Of a stretch of 64,000 nt of DNA, positions 18,128 to 27,816 are shown one piece after another. The notes beneath the pieces were generated by a model. The model saw only the letters and a list, made by a program, of their open reading frames with translations. It had not been told where the DNA came from and did not search any database. The DNA is from an uncultured Flavobacteriaceae bacterium. GTDB taxonomy: Bacteria; Bacteroidota; Bacteroidia; Flavobacteriales; Flavobacteriaceae. Both the position numbers and the translations under genes were made by a program. How positions within the stretch are numbered: the stretch's first letter is position 1; every line of letters starts with the position of its first letter. The stretch lies in assembly GCA_947493175.1 (NCBI GenBank), contig CANLQD010000010.1, forward strand, positions 55,675-119,674, in the 5' to 3' direction.

Positions 18128-18347
18128 ACCACTTTGCATTCAAAATACATAGGTTTTGAGAAAAGAACGGAATTCTTTTTGAACATCGCACCAAAGTAGC
18201 AGCGGACCGTTGGCAGTAAACGGCTTTGTGCCCCATTATAACTACCAACAATGATGTCTCGCTGCCTACCTGTTGAAAATTTGTAGTCCCGACCATTCGG
18301 AGAAGTCTTGCGCTAAAGTGTATAGTTTCAACTAAAGATTATGACCA

Positions 18348-20306
18348 ATGAAACAGCCGTTGGATAAAAATAAACGTACTCAACCTTCGAAAAAAACAGA
18401 AGAAAAACCGCCCCCTGGCGGTCGGGGCATCTCATGGTTCTATATCTTGCTATTTTCCTTTTTTTTGTTTTTTTATGTTCTTTCCAATCCGATATCCGGC
18501 GCCAAGGAAATTGGCTGGTCTACCCTGCAAGATTCTCTTTTGGCAAATCGCCAAGTATCAAAAATTGTGGTTGTCAACAAAGAACTGGCGGAAATCTATG
18601 TCAAAAAAAACGGTGCCACCGGTTCGGAGCCAACGGAGGATACCAAAAGCTTGTTGAAACTATCCGATGGGCCTAAATTCGTCATCAGCATTGGTTCTGT
18701 GGAAACTTTTGAGGACAAACTACAAAAAGCGCAGGCAGATTTTTCTCCAGAAGACCGAATTGACGTGCGTTATGAAAAACGCACCAGTTGGATCAATATA
18801 TTCTCATGGCTATTGCCCTTCGCCATCATCATCTTCTTTTGGATGTATATGCTTCGTAGAATGGGCGGTGGCGGTACCAGGGGAAATCCATTGTTCAATT
18901 TTGGGAAATCTACTCCAAAAATTTCGGAAAAAGGCACCAAAAGCTCAGCTACTTTTAAAGATGTGGCAGGGCTAAAAGAGGCCAAGATAGAAGTAATGGA
19001 AGTGGTCGATTTTCTGAAAAACCCTGAAACTTATACCAAACTAGGTGCTAAAATACCTAAGGGCGTCATGCTCGTAGGCCCTCCCGGAACGGGTAAAACC
19101 CTTATGGCCAAAGCAGTGGCGGGCGAAGCGGGTGTTCCTTTCTTCTCTATGTCGGGATCGGAGTTCGTAGAAATGTTCGTAGGTGTAGGTGCCTCTCGTG
19201 TACGCGACCTGTTCAAGCGCGCCAAGGAAAAAGCACCTAGCATCATTTTTATAGACGAAATCGATGCCGTGGGACGTTCCCGTGGTAAGATCAACGCCTT
19301 TCAGGCCAACGATGAACGCGAAAGTACACTAAACCAACTCCTCACGGAACTTGACGGCTTTGGTCCCAATACGGGCGTTATTGTTCTTGCCGCAACCAAT
19401 CGGCCCGATGTATTGGACAAGGCCCTGCTAAGACCAGGTAGGTTCGACCGCCACATTTACCTTGAACTTCCTACCAAAGAAGAGCGTCAGGAGATTTTTG
19501 GTGTACACCTGCGCCCCCTAAAACTTGCAAAAAATGTGGATGTGGGACTATTGGCCAAACTAAGTCCCGGATTTTCAGGAGCTGACATTGCCAATATTTG
19601 TAATGAGGCCGCCCTGATCGCTGCCCGCAAGAAAAAAGAGGAAGTAGCGCAAATAGATTTCATGGAAGCCCGTGATCGTATTATTGGCGGCATGGAACGT
19701 AAGAGCAAGATTATTTCTCCGAAAGAAAAGGAAATCGTTGCCCACCACGAAGCTGGGCATGCCGTAGTCAGTTGGTATCTAAAAAATGTGGATGCATTGG
19801 TCAAAGTATCGATAATTCCCCGGGGGAAATCACTGGGTGCGGCTTGGTATTTACCCGAGGAAAGGCAGATAGTCACTAAGGCGCAATTCATAGACCAGAT
19901 TTGTGCTGCCCTAGGGGGGCGTGCAGCCGAGGAAATCATCTTTGACGAAATATCCTCAGGAGCATTGGATGATCTGGAAAAAGTAACAAAACAAGCCTAT
20001 ACCATGGTGGCTTATTACGGATTGGACGAGGAAATCGGTCCCCTCAGCTATTACGATTCCACTGGCCAAAACGAGCGTATGTTCGGCAAGCCCTACAGTG
20101 AAAAAATGGCCGAAATAATCGATAAAGAAGTACGGGAACTAGTGACCATGGCCTATGAACGTACCAAGCATCTACTAATAGAACATAAGGCGCAATTAGA
20201 AGAACTGGCGCAGCTACTCCTAAAAAAAGAAGTAGTGGAAAAAGAAGATCTTGAACACATTCTGGGAAAAAGGGAAATGAAACAGCTTACGGGAAACAAG
20301 GAATGA
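18348..20306 (+). CDS. ftsH: ATP-dependent zinc metalloprotease FtsH
   Basis: The 652-residue inner-membrane protease has an N-terminal helix (about 28-46), a periplasmic domain, a second helix (about 150-167) and an AAA module with Walker A VGPPGTGKT (about 242), Walker B IIFIDEID and the second region of homology RPDVLDKALLRPGRFDR. The zinc site HEAGH lies near residue 467. FtsH degrades unassembled membrane proteins and short-lived regulators. It is placed among stress genes and not beside tilS/hpt, so this may be an extra or relocated copy (inference). No Fnr-like site was found in the 220 bases before it. Confidence 0.97.
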   Translation: MKQPLDKNKRTQPSKKTEEKPPPGGRGISWFYILLFSFFLFFYVLSNPISGAKEIGWSTLQDSLLANRQVSKIVVVNKELAEIYVKKNGATGSEPTEDTKSLLKLSDGPKFVISIGSVETFEDKLQKAQADFSPEDRIDVRYEKRTSWINIFSWLLPFAIIIFFWMYMLRRMGGGGTRGNPLFNFGKSTPKISEKGTKSSATFKDVAGLKEAKIEVMEVVDFLKNPETYTKLGAKIPKGVMLVGPPGTGKTLMAKAVAGEAGVPFFSMSGSEFVEMFVGVGASRVRDLFKRAKEKAPSIIFIDEIDAVGRSRGKINAFQANDERESTLNQLLTELDGFGPNTGVIVLAATNRPDVLDKALLRPGRFDRHIYLELPTKEERQEIFGVHLRPLKLAKNVDVGLLAKLSPGFSGADIANICNEAALIAARKKKEEVAQIDFMEARDRIIGGMERKSKIISPKEKEIVAHHEAGHAVVSWYLKNVDALVKVSIIPRGKSLGAAWYLPEERQIVTKAQFIDQICAALGGRAAEEIIFDEISSGALDDLEKVTKQAYTMVAYYGLDEEIGPLSYYDSTGQNERMFGKPYSEKMAEIIDKEVRELVTMAYERTKHLLIEHKAQLEELAQLLLKKEVVEKEDLEHILGKREMKQLTGNKE

Positions 20307-20482
20307 TGCACTTTTTTTCAGCGCTTTTCGATCAGACTCAAGACGAGTTCAATCAGGACAAAGGTTCCCTCTTCTTAGGCACTGGGATGTGGCTCAAAAA
20401 AACAGATATACCTTCGGCAAGTTCGATGACCGCTAAAAAAGTACCTTGAGAATGATTTATGAATCCCTAAAATAATCTGGAC

Positions 20483-20494
20483 TGACCTGTGTCA
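20483..20494 (+). promoter_or_regulatory. Fnr-like palindrome for the YtxH operon
   Basis: TGAC-CTGT-GTCA followed by TT. A TAATTTG element (20,518-20,524, one base shorter than TAnnTTTG) starts 29.5 bases from the centre. The first ATG of the three-gene operon is at 20,563. Confidence 0.6.
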
Positions 20495-20562
20495 TTGCAA
20501 ATCACTTACCATACCTCTAATTTGGACTGCAATTTAGTATTCACTTAAAAAAACCAGGAATT

Positions 20563-20892
20563 ATGACAAACGATAGCGGAAATGTTTTGTTGGCACTGCT
20601 AACAGGTGCAGCCATTGGGGCCGGCATCGGAATCTTGTATGCCCCTGACGAGGGTAAGGAGACCCGTAGAAAAATCAAACGCAAAGTAGAAGACACCAGC
20701 CATGACATCTCGGAACGTATTTCACATGCCAAAGAAGAGTTAACGAAGTCGGCCAGTGAACAAAAAAACAAATTCGACCGAAAATTGGACGAAGCCATCT
20801 CTACCATGAGCTATAAGGCAGACGAAATCATTGAGTCCTTGGAACGTAAACTGGAAGACCTTAAAAAGAAAAACGCCCAACTTCAAAAATAA
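20563..20892 (+). CDS. YtxH-domain envelope stress protein
   Basis: The 109-residue protein has one glycine-rich membrane helix (LLALLTGAAIGAGIGILYAP, about 9-28) followed directly by DEGKETRRKIKRKVEDTS and a long charged coiled coil. This is the YtxH (gas-vesicle GvpP-like) layout. Function unproven; B. subtilis members respond to general stress. It is first of a three-gene operon with gaps of six and two bases. An Fnr-like site sits 69 bases before the ATG. Confidence 0.88.
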   Translation: MTNDSGNVLLALLTGAAIGAGIGILYAPDEGKETRRKIKRKVEDTSHDISERISHAKEELTKSASEQKNKFDRKLDEAISTMSYKADEIIESLERKLEDLKKKNAQLQK

Positions 20893-20898
20893 GGGAAT

Positions 20899-21243
20899 AT
20901 GGCTTTTGACGAACTCAAGAAAGACCTCATGGAGGCCGATGCCGATGTGAGGTCTTATCTCGAAAATAGCGAAGAGTACCTGAAACTGAGAATATTCAAA
21001 ATCTTCATGCATGCGCTTACCGCTAGCGCCCAAGCCCTGCTAGTGGGTGCGGTAGCATTGTTGGCATTGTTCCTTCTATCCATGGCCGTATCGTTTGGTA
21101 TAGGGCAATGGCTCAACAATACCTTTTATGGGTTTTTGATCGTGGGCGGTTGCTATAGTATTGTCGGGATAATTTGCTATTTGTTAAGAGATCGCTTGAA
21201 CGGCCCTTTGATACGTCGATTTTCATCCTATTATTTTGATTAG
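20899..21243 (+). CDS. phage-holin-like (Actinobacterial holin-X type) membrane protein
   Basis: The 114-residue protein has an N-terminal helical region (LKKDLMEADADVRSYLENSEEYLKL), two membrane helices (about 43-66 and 75-96) and a C-terminal DRLNGPLIRRFSSYYFD. This resembles the small holin-like/competence-associated proteins that sit between YtxH and DUF6327-type genes in flavobacteria. The name reflects topology, not lysis activity. It is the second gene of the YtxH operon. Confidence 0.75.
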   Translation: MAFDELKKDLMEADADVRSYLENSEEYLKLRIFKIFMHALTASAQALLVGAVALLALFLLSMAVSFGIGQWLNNTFYGFLIVGGCYSIVGIICYLLRDRLNGPLIRRFSSYYFD

Positions 21244-21245
21244 CC

Positions 21246-21485
21246 ATGGCAATGAATACCTACAACAGCTTTAACGAGATAGACCAACGCCTGAAGATTT
21301 TGAAACTTCAAAGGGAAATATATAAAGAAAGTATCAAGTTCAACCTGCACAATGCCAAGACCAACCTCTACCCTACTCGACATATCGGAAGCCTTGCCGG
21401 ATTACTACAAAAAATAGCATTGACCCTCGTGATTAAAAAGCTATCAGGTCTCTTTCATAAACGTCTTCCTAGTACGCCCAAGTAA
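21246..21485 (+). CDS. small DUF6327-like protein
   Basis: The 79-residue basic soluble protein opens MAMNTYNSFNEIDQRLKILK and continues with QREIYKESIKFNLHNAKTNL, typical of the small protein encoded third in flavobacterial YtxH-holin operons (DUF6327 by my recollection). It has no membrane helix of its own apart from a weakly hydrophobic GLLQKIALTLVI stretch. The two-base gap to the holin-like gene suggests coupled translation. Function unknown. Confidence 0.65.
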   Translation: MAMNTYNSFNEIDQRLKILKLQREIYKESIKFNLHNAKTNLYPTRHIGSLAGLLQKIALTLVIKKLSGLFHKRLPSTPK

Positions 21486-21570
21486 GACATGAAAAACATA
21501 AAGACACTGGATAGTATATGCTGCAGTAAAATCGACCTCTTTTAGGTTGCTACATTTTAGTGCTTGTAGC

Positions 21571-22626
21571 CTAAACCATGTTCCGATTATCTACGGTTCT
21601 AAGTTTTGGAAGGGTATGGGGGTAATTTTCTTGTATAAAATATATTAGCTCTTCCCTAATGGCACATCTAAGATTCCAACCGGCGGTGGCGTTCTTAGTG
21701 CTAAAAGTGGCCCTAAGTTGCATGGTTCTATTGTCTACGTCCGTAACCAAAAGGTCGGCTACCCTCTTATCCCATAATTGATGTGCTGTCAATACTTCCT
21801 TGAACCTATTTCTAAGCTCGGCAACCGGAAAACTATAGTCTACATAGAAAAAAACGGTATTTATAATATCTTTCGAATTAAAGCTCCAATTCGTAAAAGG
21901 CTTATCGTTAAAATAGGTAAGAGGCAGCACCAGTCGACGCCAATCCCATGTTTTGACCACCACATAGGTAAGCGTTACATCTTCAATAATACCAAACTCA
22001 TCTTCGATAACAACTGCATCGTCGATTTTAAAGGGTTGGGTGAAGGCCAGTTGAAAACCCATAACCAAATTGGCAATAGACTTTTGGGCCGCGACGCCCA
22101 CAATGATTCCCAAAACACCTGCCGATGTCAGAATGGTCTCACCGAGCTTACGGGCTGCCGGAATGTTCCATAAAATCGATGCAACGGCAAGCGTAATAAT
22201 GACTACAATAGCAACACTTTTTATAAAACGCAATTGGGTCAACACTTTACGATCCTCGGCCTTATTTTCCTCTTTCACCTCAAACTTTTCCTTAATTACC
22301 TCTTCCAATGCCCTTAAAACACTAATGAGCAACCAAGCAAAACTTAAAATCAGTATAGCTTCAAAGGTTTTCTGAAAAAAAACTCCCAATCCAAAATAAG
22401 ATAGCAACGGATATAGCAGTAGAAGTGGCATCAATAGATAAACCGGGCTTTTTAACCTAAGTAGCAGTTGTTCTTTTAAAACGGATGACTTTCGTTTGCT
22501 GCTGTACTTTAAAAGTGCGAAAAAAAGCCAGCTTACGAAAAGTCCGACAGTTATAGAAACAGCGGGAAGAATCAAATAGGCCAACCAAGATTTTTGGCCA
22601 AAAAGTCTTAAGGTCAGTTCGTCCAT
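21571..22626 (-). CDS. MscS-type mechanosensitive ion channel
   Basis: Starting at MDELTLRLFGQKSW (22,626) the protein has about 351 residues. It has four to five membrane helices, a pore-lining and beta-domain stretch (GVLGIIVGVAAQKSIANLVMG, then FTQPFKIDDAVVIEDEFG and GIIEDVTLTYVVVKTWDWRR) and a C-terminal alpha/beta end. MscS channels release solutes on osmotic downshock. The longer frame up to 22,683 would run through the promoter, so the shorter start is preferred. It diverges from the patatin gene across a single Fnr-like palindrome. Confidence 0.9.
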   Translation of the reverse strand: MDELTLRLFGQKSWLAYLILPAVSITVGLFVSWLFFALLKYSSKRKSSVLKEQLLLRLKSPVYLLMPLLLLYPLLSYFGLGVFFQKTFEAILILSFAWLLISVLRALEEVIKEKFEVKEENKAEDRKVLTQLRFIKSVAIVVIITLAVASILWNIPAARKLGETILTSAGVLGIIVGVAAQKSIANLVMGFQLAFTQPFKIDDAVVIEDEFGIIEDVTLTYVVVKTWDWRRLVLPLTYFNDKPFTNWSFNSKDIINTVFFYVDYSFPVAELRNRFKEVLTAHQLWDKRVADLLVTDVDNRTMQLRATFSTKNATAGWNLRCAIREELIYFIQENYPHTLPKLRTVDNRNMV

Positions 22627-22675
22627 GAAATTTTTTAAACCACTCAAAAGTAAGTGACAACTTCCTTGCCTAAAA

Positions 22676-22687
22676 TGACGCAAGTCA
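22676..22687. promoter_or_regulatory. shared Fnr-like palindrome between mscS-like and patatin genes
   Basis: TGAC-GCAA-GTCA. To the left, TACTTTTG (exact TAnnTTTG) starts at 22,652 on the minus strand; to the right, TACTTTCG starts at 22,711 on the plus strand. Both lie 29.5 bases from the centre, and the two start codons lie about 50 bases away on each side. This is a near-symmetric divergent promoter. Confidence 0.7.
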
Positions 22688-22735
22688 TGTTAAGATCTTG
22701 GTATATCAAATACTTTCGCTACAAAGTAAAGTGCC

Positions 22736-23533
22736 ATGCGAACAGGATTAGTGCTTTCAGGTGGAGGCGTTCGTGGTATTGCCCATATCGGGGTCATTAA
22801 GGCTTTGGAAGAACAGGGTATTGATATCACCCATATTGCTGGTACGAGTGCTGGAGCCATTGTTGGGGCTTTGTACGCAGCGGGAATCAAATGGAATGAC
22901 ATTTTGACTTTTTTTAAAAGCATACAATTGTTCAGCATTACCAACTATGCTTCGGGCAAACCTGGTTTTGTAGACCCAGAAAAGTTCTATGATCGCTTCT
23001 TGGACTATCTACCGAATGATGATTTCAAGGATTTGGGAAAATCGCTCCATATCACAGCGACCAATGTTCTTGACGGATCGCTCAAGGTTTTTCATGAAGG
23101 GCCCTTGATACGTCCTATTTTGGCCTCTTCGGCATTTCCGGGAATCTTCGCCCCGGTTAAAATCGATGAAGCGTATTATGTAGACGGAGGTCTGCTCAAT
23201 AATTTTCCCTCAGATCTGATCAAAGAAAAGTGTCACCGGATGATCGGGGTATTCACAAATCCTTTTGAAAAAATTGAGGTCGACCAACTTAGACATTCCT
23301 ATACCGTTCTGGAACGCGCTTTTAAAATTATGATGGCAAAAGAATCTTTCCCGAAATTCAATGATTGCGATCTGGTCATTTGTCCCAAAGGTTTGAGCAA
23401 TTATAATACCTTCGTCATGAAGGATATGGACACTATCTTCAACTTAGGCTACACCGAAACCATAAAGAACTTGCGTCGTAAGAATCTCTTTGATAACACC
23501 TCTGATCAAGTGGCAAACCAACAGACGGTTTAA
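22736..23533 (+). CDS. patatin-like phospholipase
   Basis: The 265-residue protein has the oxyanion loop SGGGVRGIAHIGV (8-20), the nucleophile elbow GTSAGA with Ser38, and the catalytic Asp in YVDGGLLNNFP (near residue 148), so the Ser-Asp dyad is complete. It would hydrolyse acyl lipids; it has no signal peptide and is likely cytoplasmic. It is transcribed divergently from the MscS-like gene from one shared palindrome, so both could answer membrane stress. The last 98 codons and about 130 bases beyond the stop were copied to 33,211-33,650. Confidence 0.93.
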   Translation: MRTGLVLSGGGVRGIAHIGVIKALEEQGIDITHIAGTSAGAIVGALYAAGIKWNDILTFFKSIQLFSITNYASGKPGFVDPEKFYDRFLDYLPNDDFKDLGKSLHITATNVLDGSLKVFHEGPLIRPILASSAFPGIFAPVKIDEAYYVDGGLLNNFPSDLIKEKCHRMIGVFTNPFEKIEVDQLRHSYTVLERAFKIMMAKESFPKFNDCDLVICPKGLSNYNTFVMKDMDTIFNLGYTETIKNLRRKNLFDNTSDQVANQQTV

Positions 23534-23867
23534 CAGGATGTCGACTATCGTATAAAAAAACAAAAAGCCGCACCCATCTGATGTAAGTCATTACTCATCT
23601 TACCCAATACTCCTAGTTTTGTTTTTAAGAACCCAAAGGTTCCAGCAAAGATTTGATTCTATTAAAGGTACAGAAAAAGAAGGGAAACCATACCAAAAAC
23701 AGGTGCCAGAGCTTCTGAAATTAGCATCGTTACCTGTAGGGTATTCATTTTCCAAAGAGCTAGAAGAGGGCTTGGTTTGGTAGGTGAACAGCTTCCTCGT
23801 TGCATTCGGAATGGTAATGTGGTTGGGAGAGGTACCTTGCTAAGGATTTCCGTTCTAAATTTATGTC
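23534..23867. other. intergenic region with promoter and source of duplication
   Basis: The left 130 bases match the region after 33,504. This stretch carries an Fnr-like palindrome and -7 element (listed separately). The right 200 bases show no gene and no repeat. If the promoter serves the antiporter, its leader is about 240 bases long. Confidence 0.55.
23579..23590 (+). promoter_or_regulatory. Fnr-like palindrome upstream of the Ca/Na antiporter
   Basis: TGAT-GTAA-GTCA followed by TT. An exact TAGTTTTG -7 element starts at 23,613, 28.5 bases from the centre. The next gene starts at 23,868. The duplicate at 33,562-33,573 reads TGAT-GTAA-TTCA and has lost one conserved base. Confidence 0.6.
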
Positions 23868-24812
23868 ATGAATTCTTATATCTTTCTTATTGTAGGGATT
23901 TTTGGCCTTTGGATCGGCACCGAGTTTACCGTTAGGAATGCACTAAAAATCGCGCGGTATTTAAATATTTCAGAACTGTTCATAGGGCTTACCATACTGG
24001 CTTTCGGAACGGATCTTCCAGAATTGGTGGTTGCTATTGACGGTGCTTTTCAGAACTTGGCCGGTACCGATACATCTGGTGTAATCATTGGCAATGCAAT
24101 TGGCAGTTCTATAGCCCAGATAAGTATAATCATCGGTTTTGTTTCTTTGTTCTATAACGTCACTACCGGTGAGGTACAAACGCGACAGGTTGCGACCGAA
24201 CTGGTTGGATCGGTCATTCTATTGGCCCTTGTCGCTTTTGATAATGTCATTTCATGGAATGATGGTGCTCTGCTACTGATCGCTTTTCTAATGTACATTT
24301 TCACCTTATCGAGCAGGGAAAAGAAAACCAGAACGAATCAGCTTCGAAAGGTGTCCTACAAGGCCATCTTTATGCCTGCATGTTTTTTGTTAGGCGGTCT
24401 CGGTATTGTAATTCTAAGCTCACATATTACCATAGAGAACGCTTTGATAATGGTTAATACATGGAACATTCGACAGTCTTTCGTAGGGGCTATCATTATT
24501 GGCCTGGGTACTAGCCTGCCGGAACTTGCCATTTCATTAAAAGCCCTTTCCCAAGGGAAAGCCAGTCTTTCAGTGGGCAACATCGTAGGAAGTAATATTT
24601 TTGATTTATTAGTGCCTTTGGGGATTGGTTCGCTCATTTCCAAAATACGGGTGAGCAACGCCGTTCTTTGGTTCGATATACCTTCACTCCTACTGATAAG
24701 TATCGTTTTTGTATGGTTTTTAACTCAAAAAAAGGGCTTGCAAAAAAGAGAGGGTATTGTACTGATCGTTCTCTACATTACCTATAGCCTTTTTAAATTT
24801 ATTATCAGTTGA
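23868..24812 (+). CDS. calcium/sodium antiporter (CaCA family, YrbG-like)
   Basis: The 314-residue membrane protein has about ten helices and the two inverted alpha repeats of the CaCA superfamily: GTDLPELVVAIDGA with GNAIGSSIAQI, and GLGTSLPELAISLKAL with GNIVGSNIFDLL. The acidic Glu residues of both repeats are present. The family exchanges Ca2+ (or K+) for Na+ or H+. It converges on the P-type ATPase gene, a second probable Ca2+ exporter, 109 bases away. It has a possible long leader from the promoter at 23,579. Confidence 0.92.
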   Translation: MNSYIFLIVGIFGLWIGTEFTVRNALKIARYLNISELFIGLTILAFGTDLPELVVAIDGAFQNLAGTDTSGVIIGNAIGSSIAQISIIIGFVSLFYNVTTGEVQTRQVATELVGSVILLALVAFDNVISWNDGALLLIAFLMYIFTLSSREKKTRTNQLRKVSYKAIFMPACFLLGGLGIVILSSHITIENALIMVNTWNIRQSFVGAIIIGLGTSLPELAISLKALSQGKASLSVGNIVGSNIFDLLVPLGIGSLISKIRVSNAVLWFDIPSLLLISIVFVWFLTQKKGLQKREGIVLIVLYITYSLFKFIIS

Positions 24813-24921
24813 GAAAGAAGCATGAATAAACGCCGTGGCTTTCCACTATTGTGAAATAGAAGTAGGCCAGAAACGTATTATATAACTTAGTTGTGCTTAT
24901 TTGGTATACTAGCATTGCCGA

Positions 24922-27567
24922 TCAACGAGTAATCCCAGATCGCTTGATCGATTGCGCCAACACCAGAGAACCCAAGGCAAATAATACGGTAAGGCCAAAT
25001 TGCTCTAAAGATAGATGTACTAAGGAAAGGGCTATCGCCATGGGAGGGGTCAGATACACTCCTAAAGTAATGAGCAATGATAGCAAAATAGCACCCCAAA
25101 TCCATGGGTTTACGGTGACCTCATTCTTAAAGAAAGATTCACTTCGCTTGGGCATATTGAAAACATTGAACAGCTGTGCCAGTACCAAGGTGTAGAACGC
25201 CATATTATTAATGATGTCCCAATCCTGTTCTAGCACAAAATTGGCATAGATTACAATACCGAGAACCGAAGTGCTGATCGATAGGCCATAGACCATGGTA
25301 GCGTACCAATCGCGACGGGTCATAATAGGTTCTTTCGGGTCTCGTGGCGGCTGTTCCATACTATCTTCCTCTCCTTTTCCAAGTCCCAAGGCCAAAGCTG
25401 GGAAGACATCGGTAACCAAATTCAGAAACAATATCTGTAAGGGCAGCAAGGGTGCGGGAAGGTTCATGAGGGCGGCGACCCCCACTGAAAATATCTCGGC
25501 AAGATTACACGATAATAGGTACATTACGAACTGACGGATGTTTTGAAAAACCACCCTGCCCTGCCGGATGGCCAATTCGATAGCCGTAAACCTGTCGTTC
25601 TTCAAGATAACATCTGCTACTTCACGAGCAGCCTCTGTGCCACGAATACCCATCGCAATTCCGATATCGGCCTTTTTTAGAGCGGGTACATCGTTGATTC
25701 CGTCACCGATCATTCCCACGATATTTCCATTTTTTTGATGAAAAGCCACCAAGTCCAATTTCTGTTCGGGGGTTACCCTTGCAAAAACCGAAGCATTGAG
25801 CAGGCGTGTATTTTCCTTTCCATCACTATTTTGGATATATGTAAGTTCTTTGCCCTCAACTACTTTTTTGGCCGGCGCATCGGACGCTAACAGACCAACT
25901 TCTTCCGCGATTTTTTGCGCGGTCTTAGGATGATCTCCAGTGGCCATGACCACTTTAATACCCGATTTTCTGTAGAGGTCTATGGTTGCCCTAACATCTT
26001 CCCGTGCGGGATCGGCGAATCCCATGACCCCTAGAAAAACAAGTTGTTTTGCTAGGTCTTCCTTTTTTGGAACGTTTTTCACCTCCCTATAGGCAAACGC
26101 CAATGTTCGCAGGCCTTTGGAAGCCAATGAATCTACTTTTTCATGCCATACCGACTTGTTCCCAAAACTTTTGATATTCCCATCCTCCAAAATGAAATCA
26201 CAGATTTCCACTAGTGTTTCAAACGCTCCTTTCACATATACATAAAAATCATCTTCGTTTTGGTGCAAAGTGGCCATCAATTTGCGGTTGGCATCAAAGG
26301 GAACTTCCAACTTCTTTGGATTCTTTTCTCGGACAGATTTTACACTGTACCCCACGTGAACAGCAAAATCGAGCAAGGCGATTTCGATGGAATCCCCGAA
26401 AAAGCTCTCGTCAAAAGGGTTTACATTGTTACAGAGAATCCCCGTTTTCAACATTTCATCAAATGCTTTGTTTCCCTTTAGAAAATCAAAAACCTCGGTA
26501 TTCTTTTCATACACATTGGTCAAAGAGGCATTGGGTAGCATAATGGCATGCACTTTCATTTGATCTTCTGTCAATGTTCCTGTTTTGTCGGTACAAATGA
26601 TATTGGTGGCCCCCAAGGTCTGAACGGCCTCCAGTTTTTTAATGATGACGTTTTTCTTTGACAAGCGCAACATCCCTTGTGCCAGGGCGATGGTCGCAAC
26701 GATGGGCAACCCCTCCGGAATTGCCGCCACCGCCAAGGCCACTCCCGTTTCGATCATTAACAGTAGGTCGTTGCCACGAACGTATCCGGCGACAACGATC
26801 AAAAGCACAAATACCAAGGTCAACCCTATCAACCATTTACTCAACTGCTTCAATTTTTTTTCCAATGGCGTGATTTCCTTTTCGGCCTCTATTCCCATTT
26901 GTTGGATCTTTCCCAATTGGGTATTCGCACCCGTAGCGGTCACAATGGCCCTACCAGAACCTGTGGTAACCATGGTGCCTTTAAACAACATGTTTCGTTG
27001 ATCGGGAAGGGATATGTTGGCACTTAAATTATCGGTGGTCTTGGCTATGGGAAGGCTCTCCCCAGTCAGGGCAGATTCTTTTACCATCAAGTTTTCTTGA
27101 GAGACTAAACGCGCATCTGCAGCGACCACATCACCTGACTGTAAAACCATGATATCTCCAGGTACCAGTTCGGACGCTTTTATTTTTTGGATCTTTCCCG
27201 AACGTATGGTTCGGATGGTCGCTTGGCCAATTTTTCGCAATGCTTCAAGGGAACGAATGGCCTGAAGTTCCATAAAAAATCCAATGGCAACAGAAATTAG
27301 TATGACTACCAGAATGGCTACTCCTTCGAGCCAATCACTAAAAAGAAAGGCCAAAGTTGCTGCAATGACCAATATATAGATGATGGGATCGAATAACTGA
27401 TCGGTAAGGATTCGCCAGCGTGACTTTGGTTTATCTTTCGGAATCTGGTTCTGGCCGTATCTTTCGGTGTGCTTTTGCACATCGGCCTTCCTCAATCCTT
27501 GGTTCACATCGCTGTTTAGCCGTACCGCGACTTCCTGGGCGGTGTATACGAATGGGTTTTTAATCAT
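24922..27567 (-). CDS. P-type cation-transporting ATPase (Ca2+-type, P2)
   Basis: The 881-residue protein has the actuator TGES motif, the phosphorylation site CTDKTGTLT, the hinge MIGDGINDVPALKKADIGI, and helix four VAVAAIPEGLP, which is typical of P2 (Ca2+ or Na+) pumps. An N-terminal cation-ATPase domain starts near residue 5 (VYTAQEVAVRLNSDVNQGL), and about six C-terminal helices complete it. Length and motifs are intact. The gene stands opposite a Ca/Na antiporter, suggesting calcium export. Its start is separated from a possible Fnr-like promoter at 27,817 by a dispersed repeat. Confidence 0.94.
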   Translation of the reverse strand: MIKNPFVYTAQEVAVRLNSDVNQGLRKADVQKHTERYGQNQIPKDKPKSRWRILTDQLFDPIIYILVIAATLAFLFSDWLEGVAILVVILISVAIGFFMELQAIRSLEALRKIGQATIRTIRSGKIQKIKASELVPGDIMVLQSGDVVAADARLVSQENLMVKESALTGESLPIAKTTDNLSANISLPDQRNMLFKGTMVTTGSGRAIVTATGANTQLGKIQQMGIEAEKEITPLEKKLKQLSKWLIGLTLVFVLLIVVAGYVRGNDLLLMIETGVALAVAAIPEGLPIVATIALAQGMLRLSKKNVIIKKLEAVQTLGATNIICTDKTGTLTEDQMKVHAIMLPNASLTNVYEKNTEVFDFLKGNKAFDEMLKTGILCNNVNPFDESFFGDSIEIALLDFAVHVGYSVKSVREKNPKKLEVPFDANRKLMATLHQNEDDFYVYVKGAFETLVEICDFILEDGNIKSFGNKSVWHEKVDSLASKGLRTLAFAYREVKNVPKKEDLAKQLVFLGVMGFADPAREDVRATIDLYRKSGIKVVMATGDHPKTAQKIAEEVGLLASDAPAKKVVEGKELTYIQNSDGKENTRLLNASVFARVTPEQKLDLVAFHQKNGNIVGMIGDGINDVPALKKADIGIAMGIRGTEAAREVADVILKNDRFTAIELAIRQGRVVFQNIRQFVMYLLSCNLAEIFSVGVAALMNLPAPLLPLQILFLNLVTDVFPALALGLGKGEEDSMEQPPRDPKEPIMTRRDWYATMVYGLSISTSVLGIVIYANFVLEQDWDIINNMAFYTLVLAQLFNVFNMPKRSESFFKNEVTVNPWIWGAILLSLLITLGVYLTPPMAIALSLVHLSLEQFGLTVLFALGSLVLAQSIKRSGITR

Positions 27568-27587
27568 GGAAGCATACAGTTAACAAG

Positions 27588-27676
27588 AGGTAAACTACCT
27601 CAAGGCCTTCGTCCGCCATAATGGCTAGATGAAGGAGGGCAAGCGTCGGGGCATTTAAATCTCGATTATTGCGTAA
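27588..27676 (+). repeat. dispersed structured repeat, copy 2 (type II)
   Basis: Blocks in order: TACCTCAAGG, CTTCGTCCGCCATAATGGC (GCCAT-A-ATGGC hairpin extended by CTTC/GAAG), GGCAAGCGTCGG and AAATCTCGATTATTGCGT. It shares the middle hairpin with the copy near 57,090 and the right end with all copies. It sits about 20 bases before the ATPase start. Confidence 0.75.
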
Positions 27677-27816
27677 AATACGGTCGTAGTTTCGGCTATG
27701 CCCGTACCTCTTTTTTGGCTTATTTTGAACTAAGACTTGATATAAAATCAAGTTTGGCAGACTAAAATATTATTCAAATCCGATTTGAAAATACAATCCA
27801 GGGCACATATGCGAAA

